Source: Lentisphaerota bacterium (lineage in GTDB: Bacteria > Verrucomicrobiota > Lentisphaeria > Victivallales > Victivallaceae). From it: DNA of 64,000 bases. Shown here one piece after another: positions 37,084-45,921 of this stretch. The position numbers and the translations under genes are program-made. Position 1 is the first letter of the stretch. Every line of letters starts with the position of its first letter. Where the stretch lies: NCBI GenBank assembly GCA_015061745.1, contig SUWB01000007.1, positions 30,571-94,570 of the forward strand, read 5' to 3'. The notes beneath the pieces were generated by a model. The model saw only the letters and a program-made list of their open reading frames with translations, had not been told where the DNA came from and did no database searches.

Positions 37084-38758
37084 AACCGGACTGCTGCTCC
37101 TGACAGCTGTAAGCATCATCTGTTCCGGAGCAGAAATAACAGTGTCCCATACGACTCCCGTATTTGAGAAGCCGAATGTTTTTTCGGCGCACCGATATTC
37201 TCTTGAACCGGGGATCTATCAGGTCAAAAATGCACCCAAACGCCACTTTTCTGTAAAACATCCCATTGCTTATTATTATGACTTTGCAGAGTTGGAGCAG
37301 GGGGGATTTATTTCCCCGCAGCTTACCGTTAATGAGAGAAATGAACCAGTAACTCAGGGGCAGGATTTTCAATGGCAACTGCCGGTAACTGCGGTTTTGA
37401 TTTCCATATTGGCAGTATCTGTATTTCTCTTTTTTAAATGGAAAAAAGAAAAAAAGATCCTGCCCGATTCATTTTCAGAAAACTTCTTCCTGATCCTTTT
37501 TGTCGTTCTGGTAAGACAGATTCTGCTTCTTTCGGAAGTTGCCTTCTGGGGCAACGCGCTTCCTTCTGCGGCAGACGAGCCGGGATATTTCAAAACCATA
37601 AGCGATATGCTTCAGGGAAACTTTGCAGGCCCCTGGAATTTCACCATCGGTCTGGGGATCATTTATCTGCCCTTTATACTGCTGACTGGAGCTCGGGAAT
37701 ATTACGATATTGCCATTCTTTTTTCCTGTTTCGACGGACTTATTCTGGCTCCGGCGGCCCTCGGTGCGGCGTTTGTGGTTCTGAAAGGTTTTAAGATCAG
37801 AAACTATTGTGCTTTTGCCGCAGTACTGCTGTGGGCTCTTTATCCTTTCTTTATCTACCACAGCGAGTTTTGGGATAAACTTGCCTTTGCCCCCTTTCTT
37901 TCCCTGCCGACGTCCTGGGATATGTTCCCTGACTGGTGGCGTTTTTATGCGGTGTGTATCAATGCCGGATTCAACGCAATGAGCGACACTCCCGGCTTGC
38001 TGGCAGTTCTTTGCACCATTGCCGCTGCCCAACGGCTTTCTGCAATTCCCCGAAATCTTTTTTTCATCGGTGCTGCCTTCGGGTTCTGCTGTCTGGTGCG
38101 GATCAATTACATTTTCTTTGCTCCGCTGCTCGCATTTATCTGTTATGAAAAAATGGAAAATAAAACCCCAGGGGCGTTCTTCAATATTTCTTCAGCTGCC
38201 GCCGGCGGATTCCTGCTCGTTTTTATGTGGCAATTGCTGATTAATACTTATCAATTCGGCAATCCGCTCACCTTTGGCTATTCTCTGCACTATCTGGATT
38301 TTCCTCCGGACAAACGCCCCGATACCGGATTCAACTGGAGTACACTTCTTGAATTACGGCATATAAAATTCCTTATAGGAAGCAACAAACTGCTGATGAC
38401 AGCAGGGATCGCCGGACTTCTCTTTACCCGCAACAGCTACACCCGGATCGCTCTTTCTCTGGCAGCCATTCCTCTTATTCTTTTCTTTTTGGGATATACG
38501 CACACTTATTGCGATGCCCGCCGTTTCATTATGATGGCGTTTCCCATATTTCTGGCGGCGTTCTGTCTTGGCATATCCAATTGTTTTACCCTTTCCGGCG
38601 AGGGCAGGAAAAAATATCTGCCGCTCCTGATGATTCCCCTGCTGCTTGTTTTATGGTTTTTGCCGCCTGAAATTTATGCAATTTGTCTGTGTTTGCTTCT
38701 TTTGCGGACACTTTTTGACTTGCAACAACAACTTTTTAGAGGTATATTAAGGAAATGA
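37043..38758 (+). CDS. multi-spanning membrane protein, GT-39-like
   Basis: An about 572-residue protein with an N-terminal signal-like segment (KSLLSVLCKTGLLLLTAVS) and a periplasmic region to about residue 125, then ten or more hydrophobic helices. The loop ALPSAADEPGYFKTI near residue 180, with a conserved Asp-Glu pair, is like the first loop of GT-C glycosyltransferases such as PMT/ArnT. It probably transfers a lipid-linked sugar. The exact start among ATG codons 37028, 37043 and 37049 is uncertain; all overlap hpt. It resembles the TPR membrane protein at 3542 in fold, not in detail. Confidence 0.68.
   Translation: MKMAVKSLLSVLCKTGLLLLTAVSIICSGAEITVSHTTPVFEKPNVFSAHRYSLEPGIYQVKNAPKRHFSVKHPIAYYYDFAELEQGGFISPQLTVNERNEPVTQGQDFQWQLPVTAVLISILAVSVFLFFKWKKEKKILPDSFSENFFLILFVVLVRQILLLSEVAFWGNALPSAADEPGYFKTISDMLQGNFAGPWNFTIGLGIIYLPFILLTGAREYYDIAILFSCFDGLILAPAALGAAFVVLKGFKIRNYCAFAAVLLWALYPFFIYHSEFWDKLAFAPFLSLPTSWDMFPDWWRFYAVCINAGFNAMSDTPGLLAVLCTIAAAQRLSAIPRNLFFIGAAFGFCCLVRINYIFFAPLLAFICYEKMENKTPGAFFNISSAAAGGFLLVFMWQLLINTYQFGNPLTFGYSLHYLDFPPDKRPDTGFNWSTLLELRHIKFLIGSNKLLMTAGIAGLLFTRNSYTRIALSLAAIPLILFFLGYTHTYCDARRFIMMAFPIFLAAFCLGISNCFTLSGEGRKKYLPLLMIPLLLVLWFLPPEIYAICLCLLLLRTLFDLQQQLFRGILRK
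38720..38748 (+). promoter_or_regulatory. promoter inside the end of the membrane gene
   Basis: TTGCAA (38720-38725) and TATATT (38743-38748) are 17 bp apart. The expected start point falls on or next to the ATG at 38755, so the transcript may be leaderless, unless the ATG is also read from the upstream transcript. Confidence 0.5.
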
Positions 38759-39798
38759 ATTACGCAGATATCATCAATGTGACCGAGAATTCGGCTCTTT
38801 TCAGTTATGAACTTGAAGGAGCCGGCTTTGCTGTGCTTACAATTGACGGCCGGGAATATAAATCTGTTGAAGCCACAGGAACAGGACGTTTTGAAGTAAA
38901 AGACCTTGTTCCGGGCCGTTTTTACGAGGCGGAACTTTCAGGTGTAAAACTTGAATTCACCACCTTGCCCGCACCGGAAGGCGAGGAATTAGGTCGTTTT
39001 GCGCTCATCAGTGACCCTCACGTTTCTCTCAAAGATGAAAACCGCAAAGGCCGTTTCTTTATTGAATCTGCCTTTTTGATGAGTGAAACCCTCGCCAATG
39101 CAGCAAAATTGGGAGCTGAATTTGCGGTGATGCCCGGCGATATTACTAATATAGGAACAGAGGATGAATATATGCTCTGCGACACGCTGCTGACCAATCC
39201 CCCCATTCCGCTGCATCTGCTCCCCGGCAATCACGATTATCCGGAAAGAGGGTTCTGGGAAAAATATCTCGGCCCCAGACGGTGGTGTTTTGAGAAGTTC
39301 GGTTTCACCTGGCTCGCAGTTGACACTTCTGACGGAACGCTCACAGCAGAAGATGCCGCCCTTATCAAAGAGCACCTGGACAAAGGAGAAAAACTGATTA
39401 TTTCCTCCCATTACCACCTTTTTGAAGCTCCGCGGATCAATCACAACAGCTGTCTCGGCATCAAAAACAAAGAAGAACATAAAGAGTTGCTGGAAGAACT
39501 CAAAAATTTCCCTGTTATGATCTACGCCGGACATCAGAATATTTGCAGCTGTGCCCGTTTCGGCAAAGCTGTTCAACTCAATCTGCCGCAAATCCCCCAA
39601 TTCCCCTGTGAATGGCTGCTGGTCAGAGTTTTTGCCAATGGCTTCTATCATCAGGCAATCCCCATTACCAGCGAGGTAATGCGTCAGTGGTCACGGCGTT
39701 CCGGTGATGCGGCAGCTGATTTTTATGGTGAACGCCAGTGGAAAAGTGCGTACCGTCTTCAAACATTTGAGCAATCAAACTTTATTTGGAAGGATTAA
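38755..39798 (+). CDS. calcineurin-like metallophosphoesterase
   Basis: This 347-residue protein has a short N-terminal beta domain (to about 75) and a calcineurin-type core with all five metal blocks: ALISDPHVSL near residue 83, MPGDITNIG near 127, LLPGNHDYPE near 156, IISSHYHLFE near 215 and IYAGHQNI near 255. Substrate unknown. It overlaps the previous gene by 4 bases and is the first gene after the internal promoter. Confidence 0.85.
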   Translation: MNYADIINVTENSALFSYELEGAGFAVLTIDGREYKSVEATGTGRFEVKDLVPGRFYEAELSGVKLEFTTLPAPEGEELGRFALISDPHVSLKDENRKGRFFIESAFLMSETLANAAKLGAEFAVMPGDITNIGTEDEYMLCDTLLTNPPIPLHLLPGNHDYPERGFWEKYLGPRRWCFEKFGFTWLAVDTSDGTLTAEDAALIKEHLDKGEKLIISSHYHLFEAPRINHNSCLGIKNKEEHKELLEELKNFPVMIYAGHQNICSCARFGKAVQLNLPQIPQFPCEWLLVRVFANGFYHQAIPITSEVMRQWSRRSGDAAADFYGERQWKSAYRLQTFEQSNFIWKD

Positions 39799-39803
39799 TA
39801 TTT

Positions 39804-40607
39804 ATGCAAACAATAGATCAAGTCAGTTTAAGCACCAGTGTGTTCGGCTCAGATGAGGGTGAAGGACGTTCACTGGGACTTTTTCTCGACCTCGCCCAAC
39901 AGGCCGGTTATACAATGGTTGAACTTTCACGCCGCCAGAAAAAAGGCGACATTGAAATGATTCGCAAATCAGGCATAAAGGTCTGGTCGATCCACGGCGT
40001 TTACGGCGGTCCTTTGAGCGGCAGCGAAGCTGAGCTGCAAAAAGGAATAGATGCGGCCTGTGCCCGGGTCGAAGCTCTGGCAGAGTTTGCCCCCTGTCCC
40101 GTTGTGGAACATTATCTTGACCGCTATAATGATCCTGCTTATGGAAAAACATTCCGTAAACAGGTGGAAAAACTCTATGAATTTTATTCAAAACTGGGTT
40201 TTGTCCTCTGCATTGAGACTGCTCCGTACAAGCCCAAAATCAATGAACGTTATCCCGACAGTGCTGAGATCGCAGCGTTTGTCCGTTCTTTCCAAAAGGA
40301 TGATCTGCGGATGACCATTGATATCAATCACTCAAACATCCACGAAGATCTGACCGCAGTATGTGACAACTGCTCCGGTTTGATCTCCAATATCCACGTT
40401 TCAGACAATATGGGAGAATGGGAAGACCATATGCCCCCCGGCACCGGTGTTATTGACCTGAAACGCACCTTTGCAGATCTGCGCCGGAACGGTTATACCG
40501 GCCCCTGCAATTTAGAATACCGTTTTTCAGACTTCCCGGCACTTCCTTCTGTGGAAAATTTGCGCCGGGTTCGTGAATATGTAGAAAACCTTTTGTGGGA
40601 GAAATAA
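39804..40607 (+). CDS. sugar phosphate isomerase/epimerase (xylose-isomerase-like TIM barrel)
   Basis: The 267-residue protein belongs to the AP endonuclease 2/xylose-isomerase-like barrel group. Likely metal ligands are the glutamate in CIETAPYKPK, the aspartate and histidine in MTIDINHSN, the histidine in SNIHVSDN and the final glutamate in LEYRFSDFP. GGAAGGA lies about ten bases before the ATG at 39804. Its product may feed the same sugar pathway as the adjacent phosphoesterase; substrate is unknown. Confidence 0.82.
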   Translation: MQTIDQVSLSTSVFGSDEGEGRSLGLFLDLAQQAGYTMVELSRRQKKGDIEMIRKSGIKVWSIHGVYGGPLSGSEAELQKGIDAACARVEALAEFAPCPVVEHYLDRYNDPAYGKTFRKQVEKLYEFYSKLGFVLCIETAPYKPKINERYPDSAEIAAFVRSFQKDDLRMTIDINHSNIHEDLTAVCDNCSGLISNIHVSDNMGEWEDHMPPGTGVIDLKRTFADLRRNGYTGPCNLEYRFSDFPALPSVENLRRVREYVENLLWEK

Positions 40608-40610
40608 ACA

Positions 40611-41894
40611 ATGAAAAAAGTTTTGGTCGTCGGTTCCGGCGGGCGTGAACACGCCCTTGTTTGGCAGCTCACTTGCAGTCCCGATGTGGGAAAAGTCTAT
40701 TGTGCTCCCGGTAATGCGGGCATCGCTGCAATTGCAGAATGCCTCCCCATTAAAGATGATGAACTGGAAAAACTGGCAGCTTTTGCCGAAAGAGAACATA
40801 TCGACTTGACCGTGGTCGGTCCCGAAGCCCCTCTCTGCGCCGGCTTGGTCGATGTTTTCAAAACCCGTAATCTGGCTGTTTTCGGTCCTGACCGCAAGGC
40901 AGCTCAGCTGGAAGGCAGCAAATCATACGCCAAAGCCTTTATGGAACGTTACAATATTCCGACTGCCAAGGCTGCTGTCTTTGTGTCAGAAAAACCTGCT
41001 GCGGAATACATCAAGGCAGAATATGCTTCAGGAGCACAGCAGATCGTTGTAAAAGCAGACGGACTTGCCGCAGGCAAGGGGGTTCTTGTTGCCAACAGCT
41101 GCGATGAAGCTCTCGAATTCCTCCACGGCTGCTTTGAAGGAACTTTCGGCAATGCCGGAGCCAAAGTCGTGATCGAAGAATGTCTCCTCGGCGAAGAAGC
41201 CTCAATCCTCGCCCTTTGCGACGGCAACACCATTGTGCCCTTGGTTTCTTCTCAGGATCACAAGCGTGTCTTTGACAACGACCAGGGACCCAATACCGGC
41301 GGTATGGGGGCCTATTCTCCCGCTCCGGTCGTGACAGATGAGGTATGGCATCAGATCGAAAACGAAATCCTGCAGCCTTTCCTCAAAGGTGTCCAAAAGG
41401 AAAAACTTTATTTCCGCGGTGTTATTTTTGTCGGTGTGATGATTCACGAAAACCGGGCAAAAGTGCTGGAATTCAACGTCCGTTTCGGCGATCCTGAAAT
41501 TCAGCCTGTAATGCGCCGCTTCTGCGGTGACTGGTATGATGTGCTGTACAAAACAGCAACCGGCAAACTCAGCGATGCCAAATTGATTTGGACAGACAAA
41601 GCAGCGGTCTCTGTTGTTATGGCTTCCGGCGGTTATCCCGGCAGCTATGCCAAAGGCAAACCTGTCAGCGGCCTCGCGGAAGCAGCGGCGGCAGGAGCCG
41701 TGGTTTTCCACGCCGGAACTTCTGCCGGAGCAAACGGAGAGATCCTCACTGCCGGCGGTCGTGTCCTCGGCGTATCCGCCTTGGGCGATGATATTGCCCA
41801 GGCCATTAAAAATGCTTATGCCGGAGTCGAAAAAATCTCTTTTGAAGATGGATTCTACCGGCACGATATCGGTGCAAAGGCCCTTAAACGGTGA
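40611..41894 (+). CDS. purD: phosphoribosylamine-glycine ligase
   Basis: PurD (GARS) is the second step of purine synthesis and has an ATP-grasp fold. The 427-residue protein shows GSGGREHALVWQL at the N-terminus, VGPEAPLCAGLVD near residue 68, VKADGLAAGKGV near 147 and QDHKRVFDNDQGPNTGGMGA near 220, plus FNVRFGDPE near 290. Length is normal. It starts 3 bp after the isomerase gene. PurE is encoded at 47917 in another operon. Confidence 0.96.
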   Translation: MKKVLVVGSGGREHALVWQLTCSPDVGKVYCAPGNAGIAAIAECLPIKDDELEKLAAFAEREHIDLTVVGPEAPLCAGLVDVFKTRNLAVFGPDRKAAQLEGSKSYAKAFMERYNIPTAKAAVFVSEKPAAEYIKAEYASGAQQIVVKADGLAAGKGVLVANSCDEALEFLHGCFEGTFGNAGAKVVIEECLLGEEASILALCDGNTIVPLVSSQDHKRVFDNDQGPNTGGMGAYSPAPVVTDEVWHQIENEILQPFLKGVQKEKLYFRGVIFVGVMIHENRAKVLEFNVRFGDPEIQPVMRRFCGDWYDVLYKTATGKLSDAKLIWTDKAAVSVVMASGGYPGSYAKGKPVSGLAEAAAAGAVVFHAGTSAGANGEILTAGGRVLGVSALGDDIAQAIKNAYAGVEKISFEDGFYRHDIGAKALKR

Positions 41895-41924
41895 TTTGTA
41901 CCTAACCGGAAGGAAACATTGACA

Positions 41925-43904
41925 ATGATTAAATTTGAAAACGGGGAGTTTCTGCTGCAGAATACTCTTTTCTCACGCACATTGCGTCTTGATGCCGACG
42001 GTATCAGAAGTGTCAGCTGCCGCCTGGGCGAAAAAGAGTTTGCAGTTATTGACGATGCTCCTGAATTTTCTTTCAATCTCAATGGGATCTCTTATGCCGG
42101 ATATCAGCCGGGAGCCCAGAAATTGAAATATGCCGGTTATGAAATCCTTAACGGGGAATATAATTCAGAGATCCTCAATGTTTCCTTTGATCTGCCGGAA
42201 GGGCAGGGACAAGTGGTGCTTGTTTCGGTCATTTATCCCGATCTGCCTGGCTGTATCCGCAGGATCCGTTTTGAAGCAGGGGAAAAAGAGCTTGATCTTT
42301 CTCAGCTGATTATTGAAACCTTCAATCTTGCCCCCCGTGAACCGGTGGATCTTCAGCCCTTCCGGGAACAGGGACGGATTCCTGCGCTGACTCAGTTTAC
42401 TGTCACCGGAAGCGACGATATGCTCAGGTTCCACGACGAAGAAGCACAAAGCGGTTATTTTACCGGCAGTGCCATTCCCGGCCCCTTGCGTTATGTAATG
42501 GCCTATCCCCACTGGGCGACCGGTATCCGTTACGGCTACTCCTGTTCGACACCGTTTTTCAGGAAATATATCGCTCCGGGAGAATCCTGGACCTCAGCAG
42601 AAATCTTCCTGCTGCTGTACAACGGCAATTTATCCGATTGCCGGGGCAGAAACGATTTCCGGGAACTCGTCCGCAGAAATATGCCCCGTCTGACTTCTGT
42701 TGCAGGCCCTATGTACTGCACTTGGATCCCCTTTCTCAAGAATATCAACGAAGAACTGGTCTCTGAAATTGCTTCCGCAGCAAGGGAAACAGGATTTGAT
42801 ATCCTCGTCCTGGATGACGGTTGGTTCATTAACGGCAAATGGCAGGTCGACAGCGAAAAATTCCCCCGGGGGCTTGAAGCTGTTTCAGCGGATGTACGCA
42901 GCAAGGGGCTGAAGTTCGGTCTCTGGTTCAATATCGGAACTGATTACGGCAATCTGGGAAGTACACCTGAAAACAACTGTCTGCTTCCGGAAGGGGCAAT
43001 GAAAAAGAGCGGGCAGCACGGTGTACGCTGTTTTGCCTCCCCGCACAGAGAACTTGTAGCTGAAAAACTGAAATCTCTTGCGGAGCAATACGATTTATCT
43101 TACTTCAAGATGGACTTCAGCAACATCATCAGTCCTTACGGAGTACTGTGCACCGGTTGCGCTTCCCACGACCATCTTTATCACAAGAACGGTGAAGATG
43201 CTATGATCGAGCAGTATCGTTCTATGTACACTCTGAGAGAAAATCTCAAGGCGGCCTACCCTGACTTGTGCCTGGATTACAGTTTTGAAGTTTTCGGGAC
43301 AGAATTTCCGGGGATCGCCGGCTTGCAGTACAGTGATATTCAACACGTTTCCAACCTGCACGTTGCCCCCCGGTTCTACGATGCCCGCAAGATCAGGGAA
43401 GCCCTTTATGCCTTTACCGCAATGCTGCCCCCTGAAAGAGTTTCCGGCACACTGATCGAACTGTCAGGAGACGGAGCCATTGAAAACCTTTATACGGCTT
43501 TAGCTGGCAATCCGCTTATGGCAGGAGATTTGCGTACATTGAGCTCCGCCGACCGGCAGGCTGCAAAAAATATCTTTGACTGTTTCAAAAAGATATCCAA
43601 ATCCGGAGAATTGACGGATATGCAGCTTTTTGAATTCCCCGCTGCCGGCGACCCGGCACGGACTCCGGACGGATATTTCCGCTGGTCCCGCAAAAGCGGG
43701 CAGGGAATGGCTGCAATTTTTGCCAACAAATCAGGACAAAGCAGCGTAACGGTCAAGTTTGCACTCCCGGACGACTCCCCCGGAACTCTGCGGGATATGG
43801 CAACACTGGAACCCATCGGCACTTTTTCTGCAGCAGAGCTCAAAAGCGGCGTAGAAATAAGTTTCGAAGGGGCTTTTGCCAGAGGATTTCTGCTTGAAAA
43901 ATAA
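41925..43904 (+). CDS. GH36-like alpha-galactosidase
   Basis: A 659-residue protein with the GH36 plan: an N-terminal beta domain (to about 265), a TIM barrel with VLDDGWF near residue 304 and the nucleophile aspartate in YFKMDFSN near 391, and a C-terminal beta domain. A CTGCASHDH loop follows the nucleophile. It probably removes alpha-galactose from oligosaccharides, but related alpha-N-acetylgalactosaminidases look similar. No signal peptide is seen. The ATG at 41925 has GGAAGGAAA nine bases before it; an earlier TTG at 41919 is less likely. Confidence 0.84.
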   Translation: MIKFENGEFLLQNTLFSRTLRLDADGIRSVSCRLGEKEFAVIDDAPEFSFNLNGISYAGYQPGAQKLKYAGYEILNGEYNSEILNVSFDLPEGQGQVVLVSVIYPDLPGCIRRIRFEAGEKELDLSQLIIETFNLAPREPVDLQPFREQGRIPALTQFTVTGSDDMLRFHDEEAQSGYFTGSAIPGPLRYVMAYPHWATGIRYGYSCSTPFFRKYIAPGESWTSAEIFLLLYNGNLSDCRGRNDFRELVRRNMPRLTSVAGPMYCTWIPFLKNINEELVSEIASAARETGFDILVLDDGWFINGKWQVDSEKFPRGLEAVSADVRSKGLKFGLWFNIGTDYGNLGSTPENNCLLPEGAMKKSGQHGVRCFASPHRELVAEKLKSLAEQYDLSYFKMDFSNIISPYGVLCTGCASHDHLYHKNGEDAMIEQYRSMYTLRENLKAAYPDLCLDYSFEVFGTEFPGIAGLQYSDIQHVSNLHVAPRFYDARKIREALYAFTAMLPPERVSGTLIELSGDGAIENLYTALAGNPLMAGDLRTLSSADRQAAKNIFDCFKKISKSGELTDMQLFEFPAAGDPARTPDGYFRWSRKSGQGMAAIFANKSGQSSVTVKFALPDDSPGTLRDMATLEPIGTFSAAELKSGVEISFEGAFARGFLLEK

Positions 43905-43910
43905 AAGCAT

Positions 43911-43939
43911 TTGAAATTTACGCCTTTCAGTGCTATATT
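43911..43939 (+). promoter_or_regulatory. promoter of the etf/ACAD/rpoZ operon
   Basis: TTGAAA (43911-43916) and TATATT (43934-43939) are 17 bp apart and lie about 45 bp before the GTG start at 43986. Confidence 0.65.
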
Positions 43940-43985
43940 ATAATAATTGTTTTTGTACTCTAACGAAAAAGAGGGGTATGACCAA

Positions 43986-44879
43986 GTGAATAAAAAAGTA
44001 CTTGTTTTTGTCAAACAGGTTCCGGACACCCAGAATATCACCGGAGACGCAATGACTCCGGAAGGGACCGTGAACCGCGCCGCGCTTCCGGCAATTTTCA
44101 ATCCGGAAGATCTTAATGCTCTTGAGCTTGCACTTCAGCTCAAAGAACGCTACGGAGTCCACGTGACCGTAGCCACAATGGGTATGCCCGCCGCAGCTGA
44201 AGTCCTGCGTGCCTCTCTTTACCGGGGTGCAGACCGGGCTGTTCTGCTGACAGACCGCGCTCTGGCCGGTGCAGACACCCTTGCCACCAGCTACACCTTG
44301 AGCTGCTGTGTCAAAAAACTCGGCGACATCGACCTTGTTCTGTGCGGTCGTCAGGCTATTGACGGCGACACGGCCCAGGTTGGACCTCAGATTGCCGAAA
44401 AACTTGCGATCCCCCAGCTGTGCTACGTGGAAGAAGTCACTGACCTTGACGAAAAAAGCATTACTGTCCGCCGTGCCATTGAAGGCGGTTACGAGATTCT
44501 CAATGCTCCGATGCCCGCTTTGCTGACGGTTATTGATGCCAATGATCCCCGGCCGATGAACGCCCATAACATTATGCGCTTCAAACACGCCCGTACCAAG
44601 AGCGAAATCGCCCGTCCCGCCGGACAGACTCCTCTGACTCCTGAAGAAGCCGCTGCCAAAGCTGCTGAACTGGAACAGGCCGGACTTCTGATCGAAGAAT
44701 GGAACGCCGCCGATGTGAACGCCGCTCCTGAGCGGATCGGTTTTGCGGGTTCTCCGACCAAGGTCAAGCAGGTGATGAGCGTGGTGCTCACCGCCAGCGA
44801 AGCCAAGCAGATTGAGCCGACTGAAGCCGGTATCAACGAGCTTATCCACGAATTGATTACCGACCATACTCTGGGGTGA
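43986..44879 (+). CDS. etfB: electron transfer flavoprotein, beta subunit
   Basis: EtfB carries AMP and, with EtfA, passes electrons from acyl-CoA dehydrogenases to the respiratory chain or to ferredoxin. The 297-residue protein begins VNKKVLVFVKQVPDT, shows the FNPEDLNALELALQL block, CGRQAIDGDTAQVGPQ near residue 120 and the RRAIEGGYEIL segment. A GTG start is chosen after the GAGGGG ribosome site; the nearby ATG at 43978 is out of frame. It is slightly longer than the classical 250 residues. Confidence 0.93.
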   Translation: MNKKVLVFVKQVPDTQNITGDAMTPEGTVNRAALPAIFNPEDLNALELALQLKERYGVHVTVATMGMPAAAEVLRASLYRGADRAVLLTDRALAGADTLATSYTLSCCVKKLGDIDLVLCGRQAIDGDTAQVGPQIAEKLAIPQLCYVEEVTDLDEKSITVRRAIEGGYEILNAPMPALLTVIDANDPRPMNAHNIMRFKHARTKSEIARPAGQTPLTPEEAAAKAAELEQAGLLIEEWNAADVNAAPERIGFAGSPTKVKQVMSVVLTASEAKQIEPTEAGINELIHELITDHTLG

Positions 44880-44884
44880 TGACT

Positions 44885-45907
44885 ATGAGCGAAAAAAGAG
44901 GAAACGTATGGGTCTTTGTTGAACAGGAAGGCGGCAAGGTAGCTTCTGTCAGTCTTCAGCTTATCAGCAAAGGACGTGAACTTGCTGACCGTCTTGGTGT
45001 AAAACTTGAAGCAGTGTTCCTGGGCGACAAACTTGAAAATGCCGTTCCGGAGCTCTTTCACTACGGCTGCGACAAGGTCTTCCTTGCAGAAGATCCCCGT
45101 TTGGAACCTTTTACTGTGCTGCCTTACGCCAAGGTCATTATGGATCTTATCAAGGCTCACAAACCTAACATTCTGCTTTTCGGAGCCACTTTGAAGGGCA
45201 GGGAACTTGCTCCCCGTGTTGCTTCTGAAAAGCTGGCCGGTCTGACTGCTGACTGTACAGATTTGCAGATTGATGACTTTGAGGACAAGAAAAATAACAA
45301 GTTCTACACCGACAAACTGATGCAGATCCGTCCCGCTTTCGGCGGCAATATCATTGCCACCATCGTCAACACCTGGGATGATCCTCAGATGGTGACTGTC
45401 CGCGAAGGCGTTATGAAGCTGGGCGAACCCGATACTTCACGCAAGGGCGAGATCGAGAAAGTCGATGTGGCTCTCACTGATGCCGAAACTGTGATCAAAG
45501 TTCTTGAACGTGTCCGTGCTGACAAAGAAGTCGACCTTCAGGGAGCTCAGATCATCGTCGCCGGCGGCTATGGTGTCGGTTCCAAAGAAAACTTCAAACT
45601 GATCTATGATCTTGCTGAAGCTCTTGGCGGCGAAGTCGGTGCTTCCCGTGCCGCTGTTGACGCCGGATGGATCTCTCACGATTACCAGATTGGCCAGACC
45701 GGTGTAACCGTCCGTCCCCGCCTCTACATCGCCTGCGGTATTTCCGGTTCCATCCAGCATCGTGCCGGTATGGCAGAGTCCAAAAAGATCATTGCCATCA
45801 ACACCGATCCCGGCGCGCCTATTTTCAGCTGCGCCCATTATGCCATCGTGGGTGATCTCAACACTGTGATTCCCCAGATGATCAAAGCTTTCAAATCCAA
45901 GCAGTAA
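44885..45907 (+). CDS. etfA: electron transfer flavoprotein, alpha subunit
   Basis: The 340-residue EtfA binds FAD. The conserved C-terminal block has ASRAAVDAGW, QIGQTGVTVRPRLYIA and GISGSIQHRAGM, then the INTDPGAPIFSCAHYAIVGD segment. The N-terminal adenine-nucleotide-hydrolase-like domain is also present. The ATG at 44885 fits the GGGGTG site; an ATG at 44879 overlapping the etfB stop is possible. It works with EtfB and the adjacent dehydrogenase. Confidence 0.94.
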   Translation: MSEKRGNVWVFVEQEGGKVASVSLQLISKGRELADRLGVKLEAVFLGDKLENAVPELFHYGCDKVFLAEDPRLEPFTVLPYAKVIMDLIKAHKPNILLFGATLKGRELAPRVASEKLAGLTADCTDLQIDDFEDKKNNKFYTDKLMQIRPAFGGNIIATIVNTWDDPQMVTVREGVMKLGEPDTSRKGEIEKVDVALTDAETVIKVLERVRADKEVDLQGAQIIVAGGYGVGSKENFKLIYDLAEALGGEVGASRAAVDAGWISHDYQIGQTGVTVRPRLYIACGISGSIQHRAGMAESKKIIAINTDPGAPIFSCAHYAIVGDLNTVIPQMIKAFKSKQ

Positions 45908-45921
45908 GGAGTTCTTTTACT

